Part shown: positions 8,884-16,177 of the stretch, in pieces | How positions within the stretch are numbered: the first letter of the stretch is position 1 | How the letters are laid out: the number at the start of each line of letters is the position of its first letter | Origin: Methylobacterium iners | GTDB taxonomy: Bacteria; Pseudomonadota; Alphaproteobacteria; Rhizobiales; Beijerinckiaceae | Direction of reading: 5' to 3' | Length of the DNA stretch: 64,000 nt | Assembly: GCF_022179305.1 (NCBI RefSeq) | Contig: NZ_BPQP01000023.1 | Location: forward strand, 30,988-94,987 | Notes under the pieces: generated by a model | The model's input: only the letters and a program-made list of their open reading frames with translations | What the model was told of the DNA's origin: nothing | Database searches by the model: none | Made by a program: the position numbers and the translations under genes

Positions 8884-9051
8884 ATGTCCCGTATCGACCA
8901 TATCGCGGAACTGCGCGCGGAGCTCGCCCACTGCGTCCTGACCAAGCGAGAGCGGGCCCAGATCGAAGCGGAACTGAAAAGCGCTCTTCTTGCGCTGGCT
9001 CCAAGCGATGATTCCACTCCAGAGGCCGCCTGTGAGGCCTACGCCGGCTAG
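8884..9051 (+). CDS. Small charged helical protein, unknown function
   Basis: A 55-residue ORF beginning MSRIDHIAELRAELAHC and containing a strongly helical, charged stretch (TKRERAQIEAELKSALLALA) that could form a coiled coil. A good ribosome site (GAGAGGAA) precedes the ATG by about 7 bases. It is followed by a 9-bp GC-rich hairpin at 9071-9093. It lies upstream of the second parA. I do not recognise a family. The ribosome site and amphipathic pattern are the only support. Confidence 0.5.
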   Translation: MSRIDHIAELRAELAHCVLTKRERAQIEAELKSALLALAPSDDSTPEAACEAYAG

Positions 9052-9070
9052 GAAGCGGAGCATCGGACAC

Positions 9071-9093
9071 GGGAGGCGGCTCACCCGCCTCCC
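9071..9093. terminator. GC-rich hairpin after the small ORF
   Basis: GGGAGGCGG and CCGCCTCCC pair across a 5-base loop, 20 bases after the stop at 9051. No T-tract follows, so it may act as an mRNA 3' stabiliser or a weak terminator. Confidence 0.4.
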
Positions 9094-9266
9094 AGCCTTC
9101 CGCATGATCGGCAAACCAGCCGTTCCCGAAGGCTCGTCACCCGACCTAAACCTGTGACTTTTCACAACGTGTCTCGGATCGGAACGGCTCGTAGGTTCAC
9201 ATCCACTGGCCGGCGGCGGGACGTTCTCGCCTTTGGCCGGAGAAAGGGCGCGAGCCGGATCATGCG

Positions 9267-10016
9267 ATGAAGGTGCTCGTCGTCAACAACCAGAAGGGCG
9301 GCGTCGGCAAAAGTATGATCGCCGTCCATCTCGCCTGGTACTTCGCGGAAATCGGCCAACGGGTGCTGTTCGTCGATCTCGATCCGCAGCGGAACGGAAC
9401 CTCGACCCTTGAGACGTATGTGGGGGCCGTTCCTGCCTCCGCGCTGTTCGCGGAAATGGTCCAAATCGAACCTTTGACGGAACCGGGCATTCGCGTGGTG
9501 CCGGGTGACGCGAAGCTCCAGAATATCAATGACGTCGATGCTCAGGTCATCAACCAATACAAAGCCAATCTAACGGTTGCCGCCGGCGGCTTCGACGTTG
9601 CGGTGATCGACACGCCGCCGACATTCGGCGTGCGCAACCTCGCGGCACTGATCGGTGCGCGCTACGTGCTCGCACCGATCGACCTCGACGAGTACGCGAT
9701 CGATGGCATCGAAGCGCTGCTGCGCAACGTTACCGGGGTCAAACAACGGTTCAATCCCGATCTCACTTTCCTCGGATTGATGCCCAACCGGCTTCAGGCG
9801 ACGTCGCCCCGCCAGCGTGCGAATCTGGAAACCCTCGTTCGAAACGTCGGCCCCAGGTACCTGTTCGACGGCGTGATCCCGCAGAGGTCGGCGCTCAGCG
9901 AAGCCCTGTCCGAGAAAAAGCCGGTCTGGGCCCTCACCAAGACCTCCGCTCGAGAGACCGGGCGAGAGATCCGAGCGGTATTCGCGCGCATAGCAAGCCG
10001 AATGGAGATCGCCTGA
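9267..10016 (+). CDS. parA: Second ParA-family ATPase (short, Soj/IncC-like)
   Basis: A 249-residue ParA without N-terminal DNA-binding domain, unlike the 405-residue RepA. Walker A is KGGVGKS at 10-16, Walker A' is VDLDPQRN near 37-44, and VIDTPPTFG follows. Short ParAs of this type do not repress their own operon; the partner ParB usually does. Its TGA shares a base with the ATG of the following parB, so they form one unit. With the KorB-like partner it resembles the IncC/KorB pair of IncP plasmids, linked to both stability and control of transfer genes. Confidence 0.9.
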   Translation: MKVLVVNNQKGGVGKSMIAVHLAWYFAEIGQRVLFVDLDPQRNGTSTLETYVGAVPASALFAEMVQIEPLTEPGIRVVPGDAKLQNINDVDAQVINQYKANLTVAAGGFDVAVIDTPPTFGVRNLAALIGARYVLAPIDLDEYAIDGIEALLRNVTGVKQRFNPDLTFLGLMPNRLQATSPRQRANLETLVRNVGPRYLFDGVIPQRSALSEALSEKKPVWALTKTSARETGREIRAVFARIASRMEIA

Positions 10017-11002
10017 TGAGCTACGCTCACAAGGTCGAAGGCCTCGCCACCTTGTTCCAGGGTCTCGACGGCGTGGAAGGCGCGGTGAGCGCCACCGGTG
10101 CACCCTTGGAAATTCCGCTTGCCGCCATCGAGGAGGATGAAAACCAGCCGCGCATGCGGTTCAGCGAGGCCGAACTCGATGAACTCGCGGCCTCGATCGT
10201 AGCGCGTGGTGTCCGGCAGGCGATCACCGTCACGCCGAAAGGGGAGGGGGGTCGGCACCGTATCCTTTACGGCGCCCGTCGGTTCCGAGCCGCGCAGCGC
10301 GCTGGCTTATCGACCATCCCTGCCGTGATCCGTGAACCTTCGCCCGACGATGCCTACGATCAGATGATCGAGAACATTCAGCGGGAGGGCCTGACCTCGG
10401 CGGAGATCGCGGCTTTCGTGAGCTGCCGAATCGTGCTCGGCGAGGCGCAAGCCGACATCGCCCGCCGACTTGGGAAGGCCCCGGCGTTCGTCGCCTTGCA
10501 TGCCGCGGTCGCGCACATGCCCGAACTCCTCCGGAGCAAGATCGATTCTGCACCAATCCGCGGTCTGTACGACCTCTATCAGGCATGGCGGAGCCAACCC
10601 AAGCCGGTGCTCGCGTTCTGCGAGTCGCGAGAGGGCTTCACCCGAGCGGAGGTGACGACGTTTCTCACGAGCCTGAAGGATGCTTCCGCACCGCAGGTCG
10701 ACCCTGTTTCACGGGTCGAATTCTTCGAAGTGCCTTTGCCGCCCGTCGAGGAGCGCGTTCCATCTGCGTCCGCTCGAGGAAAGCGCCATCAGCCAGGCGA
10801 AGTGCGTTCGACAGGGGCGCCTTCGGTCAATGGTGTGGACGCCGTCGTCCGCGTTGGCCAGCGCGAAGGGCGGTTGCTTCTTGATCGCCAAGCCGATCGC
10901 GGGCCGGACCACGCTCGTATCCGCTACGACGATGGTACGATCGCCGAGGTCCTACTTTCGGACCTCCATCTTGCGGCCCTGCGTGACCGGCGGTCCGCAT
11001 GA
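10016..11002 (+). CDS. parB: KorB-like ParB-family DNA-binding protein
   Basis: A 328-residue ParB. The N-terminal nuclease-like fold has YGARRFRAAQRAG near 85-97 and ENIQREGL at 119-126, then a helix-turn-helix around 145-163. The last 55 residues (LLLDRQ...RIRYDDGTIAEVLLSDLHLAAL) look like the SH3-like C-terminal domain of KorB. KorB combines partition with global repression of transfer genes, so this protein may regulate the neighbouring mobilisation genes. A perfect 18-bp palindrome occurs 14 bases after its stop codon and could be its binding site. Confidence 0.85.
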   Translation: MSYAHKVEGLATLFQGLDGVEGAVSATGAPLEIPLAAIEEDENQPRMRFSEAELDELAASIVARGVRQAITVTPKGEGGRHRILYGARRFRAAQRAGLSTIPAVIREPSPDDAYDQMIENIQREGLTSAEIAAFVSCRIVLGEAQADIARRLGKAPAFVALHAAVAHMPELLRSKIDSAPIRGLYDLYQAWRSQPKPVLAFCESREGFTRAEVTTFLTSLKDASAPQVDPVSRVEFFEVPLPPVEERVPSASARGKRHQPGEVRSTGAPSVNGVDAVVRVGQREGRLLLDRQADRGPDHARIRYDDGTIAEVLLSDLHLAALRDRRSA

Positions 11003-11015
11003 AGCCGAATGTATG

Positions 11016-11033
11016 TGTTTGCCCGGGCAAACA
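11016..11033. promoter_or_regulatory. 18-bp palindrome, candidate binding site of the KorB-like protein
   Basis: TGTTTGCCCGGGCAAACA is a perfect palindrome just downstream of the second parB. It differs from the RepB parS sequence, which suits a second, separate partition or repression system. Confidence 0.5.
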
Positions 11034-11349
11034 TCGCAATTCGGTCGCCGGGAGAGGTTTTGAGCGACGAACCGCTTGGCCGGCGAAAACGCCTGACGGC
11101 CTTCATGATGGTGATCATGCCGAGCGCGTCGGGTCACGAGCTACACGGGTTCGTCCACGGCAAGACCGCGCTGCTTTTCCACCCGCAGGGCGGAGCGGAA
11201 CGCGAAGCGGCCGGAGGCCGAACGCGCTTCCCCATAGCGCCGTAGAGAGGCCGGAGGCTGTGGGGAAAGCGGCTTCCGTTCGCGGAGCCTGCGGAGCGAT
11301 GTGGCTCCCGTCTCACCCTGGCGACATCGGAGACCCGCACCCTCGACAT

Positions 11350-11435
11350 CGCCGTCGGATCCGACTGTGCTGCAGTACTGTCGGTTCGACGGAAGGGGCG
11401 TGGATGGATGAGCGAGGTCTAGTGCAGGATAGGCT
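11350..11435. other. Probable oriT with nic-like core
   Basis: On the minus strand, CTATCCTGC (plus 11424-11432) matches the IncP/T-border type nick core YATCCTG|Y; the cut would fall between plus positions 11425 and 11424. Just beside it, CCGTCGGATCCGAC (11352-11365) is almost perfectly inverted by GTCGGTTCGACGG (11380-11392), the inverted-repeat arrangement usual at oriT. It lies about 50 bases before the MobC and VirD2-like relaxase genes. The 11034-11349 stretch shows no supported gene. Confidence 0.6.
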
Positions 11436-11480
11436 TGCCGCCAGCATTGTATTACGGGGTTGGTTGTCTATTGAGGCGTC

Positions 11481-12029
11481 ATGGCGACACTGACGTTCCG
11501 AGTGCCGGACGAGGTCGCCACGCGCTTCGCGGCTCATGCTCGCGGCGAGGGCGGGAAGTCGGCCCTTCTCCGGCGGTTGATCGACGAGGCGGTCGGTGCG
11601 CGCCATGCGGCATTGGCAAATGGTGCCGGTTCGGCGCTGCCGGCGATTTCCGCTGCACTCGGACCTTCGACGAAGGTCACCTTGCGTCTGCGTGCGGACG
11701 AGATGGCCCAGGTCGTCGCGCTCGCCGAGGCGCGTGGGATGAGCCGGACGCAGTGGATCACCTCCCTGGTCCGGGCGCGGCTCGGTGTGGAACACCCGCA
11801 GACTGGAGACGAGCGTGTCGCCCTGCGAGCGATCGCCCGCGAGCTCAACCGCATCGGCAGCAACGTCAATCAGATCGCTCGCGCGGCGAACAGCGATGCA
11901 CGATCGAACCGGTCCGTCGCGGTTGATGCCGGCCTGCTGGCGGAGATGAGTGCGGCGGTGGACCGGCTCTCGGACGCGCTCCGCCAAGCGCTGGGCCGTA
12001 GCGCCGGCTACTGGGATACCGGAGCGTGA
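11481..12029 (+). CDS. mobC: MobC-like relaxosome accessory protein
   Basis: A 182-residue protein with an N-terminal ribbon-helix-helix-like segment (ATLTFRVPDEVATRFAAHA) and a second, MobC-like part containing SRTQWITSLVRARL and then ALRAIARELNRIGSNVNQIARAAN, the typical MobC signature. MobC proteins bind oriT beside the nick, help melt the DNA and recruit the relaxase. It is placed between the oriT candidate and the relaxase, whose GTG start overlaps its stop codon. Family identification rests on the ELNRIGxNVNQIAR block. Confidence 0.85.
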   Translation: MATLTFRVPDEVATRFAAHARGEGGKSALLRRLIDEAVGARHAALANGAGSALPAISAALGPSTKVTLRLRADEMAQVVALAEARGMSRTQWITSLVRARLGVEHPQTGDERVALRAIARELNRIGSNVNQIARAANSDARSNRSVAVDAGLLAEMSAAVDRLSDALRQALGRSAGYWDTGA

Positions 12030-13078
12030 GCCGAGGAAAGGCGGACGACCTGCCGCCGATCTCCTATGTGTGGCAGACGCCGATCCGTCGTCCCAAGCGG
12101 CAACCCTGGGACATGCCGGCCCCCGTCGACGGGAAGGCGATCACCCCGGCAATGCGAGGCCGCCTCGAGCGGATCGTTTCGCGCGTGCCCGAGGTGATGG
12201 TCAAGATCACCGGACGCACGAAGGGTGTCGCGCACCTGTGTTCGCATTTGGCCTACATCACGCGCAACGGCGATCTGGCGGCAGAGACGGAGACCGGTGT
12301 CGTCATGGAGGGGCGTGAGGGGTTGAGCGATCTCCAGGACAGATGGTCCGAAGATGTCGCCCTCGACCTGCGGCGGGCAAACCGGACGCTGTCGGTGAAT
12401 ATGATTCTGTCGATGCCGCCAGGAACCGACGGGACGAAGGTGCGCGACGCGGTTCGAGCTTTCGCGATCGACACCTTCGAAGGGCGGCACGATTACGCCT
12501 TCGTGCTTCATCAGGACGATGTGCATCCGCATGTCCACCTGACCGTGCGCGCGGCCGGCTATGACGGGCGCAGGCTCAATCCGCGCAAAGCTGATCTTCA
12601 CCAGTGGCGCGAGCAGTTCGCGCAAGAACTTCGGTCGCGTGGCGTCGCAGCGGAGGCGACCCCGCGGCGCACGCGCGGCAAGGTGCGTAAGTCCGATCGG
12701 GGCAAGGTCCGGGCCATCAAGGAACGCGGTGAGCAGCCTCGGGTGGAGCGCCAGGCGCGCGAGGAGGTGGCGCGGGTTCAATCCTGGGAGACGGCCGAAC
12801 GGCCTTGGGAGACGCGGATCCGGGAGCGGCAGGCCAACATCCGGACCCGGTATCTTGCATTCGCCGAAGAGATCAGCCGCTCAGACGACCCGGCCGACAA
12901 GATCCTGAGCGAACGTATTCGTGGCTTCGTGGAGCAGATGCCGCCATTGGAGACTCGCCGGCACGCCCTGCGTGAGGAACTCGCGCGCATGAGCGCGCTT
13001 CGCAAGTCTCAGCGTGAGCCGCTCCAACGCGATGACGACCGTAGAGACCGTGGATTGGGGAAGGATCGGTCGCGCTGA
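12026..13078 (+). CDS. VirD2-like (MOBP) relaxase
   Basis: A 350-residue conjugative relaxase that nicks oriT and stays bound to the transferred strand. SHLAYITRNG at 73-82 aligns with QLEYLSRKG of VirD2, making Tyr77 the likely nucleophile. The metal-binding histidine motif HPHVH is at 167-171, preceded by YAFVLHQDD. There is an N-terminal extension of about 45 residues relative to VirD2. The arginine/lysine-rich C-terminal third is probably the DNA-contacting or translocation part. The start is a GTG overlapping the mobC stop. No primase or helicase domain is attached. Confidence 0.88.
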   Translation: MSRGKADDLPPISYVWQTPIRRPKRQPWDMPAPVDGKAITPAMRGRLERIVSRVPEVMVKITGRTKGVAHLCSHLAYITRNGDLAAETETGVVMEGREGLSDLQDRWSEDVALDLRRANRTLSVNMILSMPPGTDGTKVRDAVRAFAIDTFEGRHDYAFVLHQDDVHPHVHLTVRAAGYDGRRLNPRKADLHQWREQFAQELRSRGVAAEATPRRTRGKVRKSDRGKVRAIKERGEQPRVERQAREEVARVQSWETAERPWETRIRERQANIRTRYLAFAEEISRSDDPADKILSERIRGFVEQMPPLETRRHALREELARMSALRKSQREPLQRDDDRRDRGLGKDRSR

Positions 13079-13193
13079 GGTCGGCAGTGTTGAAAGGCGT
13101 GGTGGTTGGAGAGTGACAGTGTGGCCGTCGGCGCCGGCCGAGGATGCAGCACCTAGCCGACCTGTAGCTGGCAACGAAAGTCGCCTTGCCATC

Positions 13194-13261
13194 TGTCCGA
13201 AAAATGCCGCACTCTTCGGACACCCTTTCCGTTGTCCGAATGATGTGACATGATTCGGACA
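13194..13261. promoter_or_regulatory. Four-half-site operator of the AbiE system
   Basis: TGTCCGAA (13194), TTCGGACA (13215), TGTCCGAA (13233) and TTCGGACA (13254) make two identical dyads, TGTCCGAA-N13-TTCGGACA, separated by 10 bases. The final A is the first base of the antitoxin ATG. AbiEi antitoxins are known to bind inverted repeats cooperatively and repress their operon. Confidence 0.8.
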
Positions 13262-13929
13262 TGACCGTCGCAGTCTCGACCGCCGTCCCCGAACTGCGAA
13301 CCCGCTTGCTCGACCGCATCATCCGCGATCCTGGATCCGTCTGGACGCCCGGCGACTTCGCCGACCTCGGCAACCGCGCCGCGGTCGACAAAACGCTCCA
13401 GCGACTTGAAACCGCTGGCGAAGTTCGAAGGATCGACCGAGGCCTTTATGACCGGCCTACGATCAACAGCCTGACCAAGCGGCCTGCCGTTCCCGATTAC
13501 CGCGCGGTCATCCGGGCCGTCGCGCGGCGAGACAAGGCTCGATTCGTCATCGACGGCATGAGTGCCGCTAACGACCTCGGTCTCACTACGGCCGTTCCGG
13601 CCCGTATCGAGGTGCTGGTCGACGCCAGGCTGAAGCCCATCAAGCTTGGCAATCAAGTCGTCCACTTCAAAACGGCGGCGCCGAGCCGCCTGTTCTGGGC
13701 GGATCGTCCCGCCATGCGCGTCGTTCAGGCGCTCCACTGGCTGCAGGACATGCTGACGGCCCCAGAGGAGCGGGTGCGGGTGGTGGATACGCTGCGCCGC
13801 CTGTTCGCCGACCCACAGCACGGCAATGCCATCCGGGACGATCTTCGAGCCGGTCTCTCCGCACTGCCGATCTGGATGCAGGAGTTCCTGCGTCCCCTCC
13901 TGACCAACGAGAACGAGGCAGTACGGTGA
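13261..13929 (+). CDS. abiEi: AbiEi-type antitoxin (DUF6088-like), autorepressor
   Basis: A 222-residue antitoxin of the type IV AbiE system. The N-terminal third looks like a winged helix (VWTPGDFADLGNRAAVDKTLQRLETAGEVRRIDRGLYD, split here), as in AbiEi, where it binds operator DNA; the rest carries the antitoxin domain (IDGMSAANDLGLTTAVPARIEVL). Its start codon merges with the last operator half-site, so bound protein should block both promoter and ribosome site. The next gene starts 4 bases before its end. It counteracts the AbiEii nucleotidyltransferase. Confidence 0.85.
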   Translation: MTVAVSTAVPELRTRLLDRIIRDPGSVWTPGDFADLGNRAAVDKTLQRLETAGEVRRIDRGLYDRPTINSLTKRPAVPDYRAVIRAVARRDKARFVIDGMSAANDLGLTTAVPARIEVLVDARLKPIKLGNQVVHFKTAAPSRLFWADRPAMRVVQALHWLQDMLTAPEERVRVVDTLRRLFADPQHGNAIRDDLRAGLSALPIWMQEFLRPLLTNENEAVR

Positions 13930-14963
13930 GCCAGACCGATTACGCCCAGATCATCCGTGCACCGTCTCGCGAGCGCCTCGACCTCTTCCTCGCCACCGCC
14001 AACCGACTCGGAGCCCCGGTGGGCAATATTGAGAAGGATTTCTGGGTCTGCTGGACGCTGGATGCTCTCTATCATCGCCTTCCGCCAGGCGGGCCGCGCC
14101 TCCTGTTCAAGGGAGGCACGTCGCTGTCCAAAGCCTACGGTCTGATCCAGCGCTTCTCCGAAGACATCGACGTGACGGTCTTTCGCGACGATCTCGATGA
14201 GGCAGCCTCGGTCGAGGAGCTCGAAGCGCTCTCGAACAAAAAGCGCAGGGCCAAACTCGACGCGATCCGCGATGCATGCCGGGCCTATATCGTCGGTCTC
14301 TTGCGGGAGGTGCTGAGCACGCTGGTTGCCGAGGCGACGGATGGGGCCGGGCGGATCGAGGTGGACACGGCCGACCCCGATGGTCAGACCCTGCTGTTGT
14401 GGTACCCGGAAGCGGAGCCACGGGACGAAGCCTATGTCCGCCCCGTCGTTCGCATCGAATCAGGTGCCAAATCTGCGCTCGATCCCAACCGGCTCGCGAC
14501 CATACGACCCTATATCGCCGACGAGGTCGCCGATCTCGACCTGTCCGTTCCCGATGTCGTCACCATCGAGCCCGGCAGAACGTTCTGGGACAAGGTCGTC
14601 ATCGCCCATGGTCTGCGGCGCTGGCACGAACGTCGGGGCGTCCTGCGGCAGGAGGGACAGCGCGTGTCGCGTCACTACTACGACCTGTATTGTCTGGGCC
14701 GCTCGGAGCTGGGGCGTGCCGCCATGGCGGATCAGGCACTTGGTCTCGACTGCGTGCGGCACGCGCAAATGTTCTTCGACCGTCCTGACTACGATCTCGC
14801 CTCTGCCCGACGAGGTTCGTTCGCGCTCGTTCCATCGGCCGGAATGATCGACGTGTTGCGGCGGGACTACGACAATACGGTTGCGATGATCTTCGGGATC
14901 CCGCCGACATTCGAGGCCATTCACGACTCGCTTCTCGCGATCGAGGAAGTGATCAATCAATGA
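13926..14963 (+). CDS. abiEii: AbiEii-type nucleotidyltransferase toxin
   Basis: A 345-residue toxin of the DNA polymerase-beta nucleotidyltransferase superfamily. The catalytic signature is clear: FKGGTSLSK at 61-69 followed by RFSEDIDV with the Asp pair at 80 and 82. Lower conserved segments FWDKVVIAHGLRRWH and SRHYYDLY are also typical of AbiEii. Toxins of this family modify RNA and stop growth, and the pair serves phage defence or plasmid retention. It overlaps the antitoxin by 4 bases and ends 26 bases before the convergent LPD7 gene. Confidence 0.88.
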   Translation: MSQTDYAQIIRAPSRERLDLFLATANRLGAPVGNIEKDFWVCWTLDALYHRLPPGGPRLLFKGGTSLSKAYGLIQRFSEDIDVTVFRDDLDEAASVEELEALSNKKRRAKLDAIRDACRAYIVGLLREVLSTLVAEATDGAGRIEVDTADPDGQTLLLWYPEAEPRDEAYVRPVVRIESGAKSALDPNRLATIRPYIADEVADLDLSVPDVVTIEPGRTFWDKVVIAHGLRRWHERRGVLRQEGQRVSRHYYDLYCLGRSELGRAAMADQALGLDCVRHAQMFFDRPDYDLASARRGSFALVPSAGMIDVLRRDYDNTVAMIFGIPPTFEAIHDSLLAIEEVINQ

Positions 14964-14989
14964 CCAAAGGGGCAATCTCGCAGCGCAAT

Positions 14990-16159
14990 TCAGCGGTCGC
15001 GGCCGCGCTCGCGGGTCTGCAGGCGCTCCTCCCGTCGATGATGGATGCGCGATGGAGGCTCGACGGCATCTCTCACTGACGTCCGCTCGGAGACTCGGAT
15101 TTCAGCTCGGCGAAAGGTCCGCCCCTGTTCCAGATGCTCCGCGACGCGCTGTCGGGCCGCGTCCAGCATGATGTGCCGCGCCCGCTCATCCTGCGGAAAC
15201 CGCGTCTTCAAAGCGCGCTCCAGCACCGCAATGTTCGAATGCGCTGCGGCCAGCGAGGGATCGCGGACAGCCTCTCGCTGGTCCAGGGATCGGAACTGCT
15301 CCGCCGTGAATGTCCAACGGTTGCGCACCACGTCTTGCCGTTCGACGGAGGTCGTACCGGTGCGGCCGTCGACGATCCTGATGTCTTTCGCTACCCGTTC
15401 CACACCATTGCGCTGAATCCGTATCCCGTCTCCGACTTCGACCTTCGCAGCCTCGACCGCTTTCGGCAGAGCCGCTCCCCAGATCCGCCGGGAACTGCCA
15501 TCGCCCAGCGCCAGATCGACGTAGGCGGACGATTCCGCCCCCTGGCGACCGGAATAGGGAGCTCGGCCGACCTCGACGAGACGGCCCGTCACGCCGACAT
15601 CGAGATTCGCTCGCGGTGACGGCCCGTCACCTTTCGTCGTTGAAGAAGCATCGAGATCGGGCGCGGGGCGAGCTGGATCGCTCCTCTGGGGAACCCGATC
15701 GGCAAGTCGCTTTCGCAAGGTTTCGTGGTCGAGCTCCGCCGGCTCGAAACCGCGCAGGGGGAGTCCGCGCGCCGTTGCCTCAAGCCACGCCTCCCGCCGG
15801 AACTCGACTGGACCGCGCACGCTCACCGCTTCCCAGCCGCGGTGCTCCGCAACGGCGATCATGTCACGAACGACCTCCGGTGCCTCGTTCCGGGTCGAGA
15901 GACGATCGCCTGTCGCCTTGAAGGCAAGGTACTCTCCCTGCCGGTCGGTGTAGATCCGGGCATGAATCGCGTCCCCGTCGAGACCGACCTTCGCCGCGAC
16001 GACGTAGTATTTGCGCCGGATTCGGTCGGGAAAGCCGCTCCGATCCTCCTGCTCAATTCCATGGCTGCCTTCGGGTTGTCGTTCTGGTCGGGGCTGAGCA
16101 GGGGTGCTCTTGATCCTCGCACTACGTTCCACCGCGAACTCGCCAGCTTCGTCCGTCAT
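14990..16159 (-). CDS. LPD7-domain protein, last gene of the transfer operon
   Basis: A 389-residue soluble protein whose segment from about 46 to 137 (RRKYYVVAAKVGLDGD...GWEAVSVRGPVEFRREAWLEATARGL) matches the LPD7 domain that is commonly fused to conjugative relaxases and TraI-like primases. The rest is charged and helical, with a predicted beta-rich middle (about 185-260). It starts 18 bases after virD4 on the same strand, so it belongs to the virB operon. LPD7 proteins usually accompany DNA processing during transfer, possibly as a substrate or helper for the relaxase. Its exact role is unknown. Confidence 0.75.
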   Translation of the reverse strand: MTDEAGEFAVERSARIKSTPAQPRPERQPEGSHGIEQEDRSGFPDRIRRKYYVVAAKVGLDGDAIHARIYTDRQGEYLAFKATGDRLSTRNEAPEVVRDMIAVAEHRGWEAVSVRGPVEFRREAWLEATARGLPLRGFEPAELDHETLRKRLADRVPQRSDPARPAPDLDASSTTKGDGPSPRANLDVGVTGRLVEVGRAPYSGRQGAESSAYVDLALGDGSSRRIWGAALPKAVEAAKVEVGDGIRIQRNGVERVAKDIRIVDGRTGTTSVERQDVVRNRWTFTAEQFRSLDQREAVRDPSLAAAHSNIAVLERALKTRFPQDERARHIMLDAARQRVAEHLEQGRTFRRAEIRVSERTSVRDAVEPPSRIHHRREERLQTRERGRDR

Positions 16160-16177
16160 GATATCAGGCCCTTCCGC

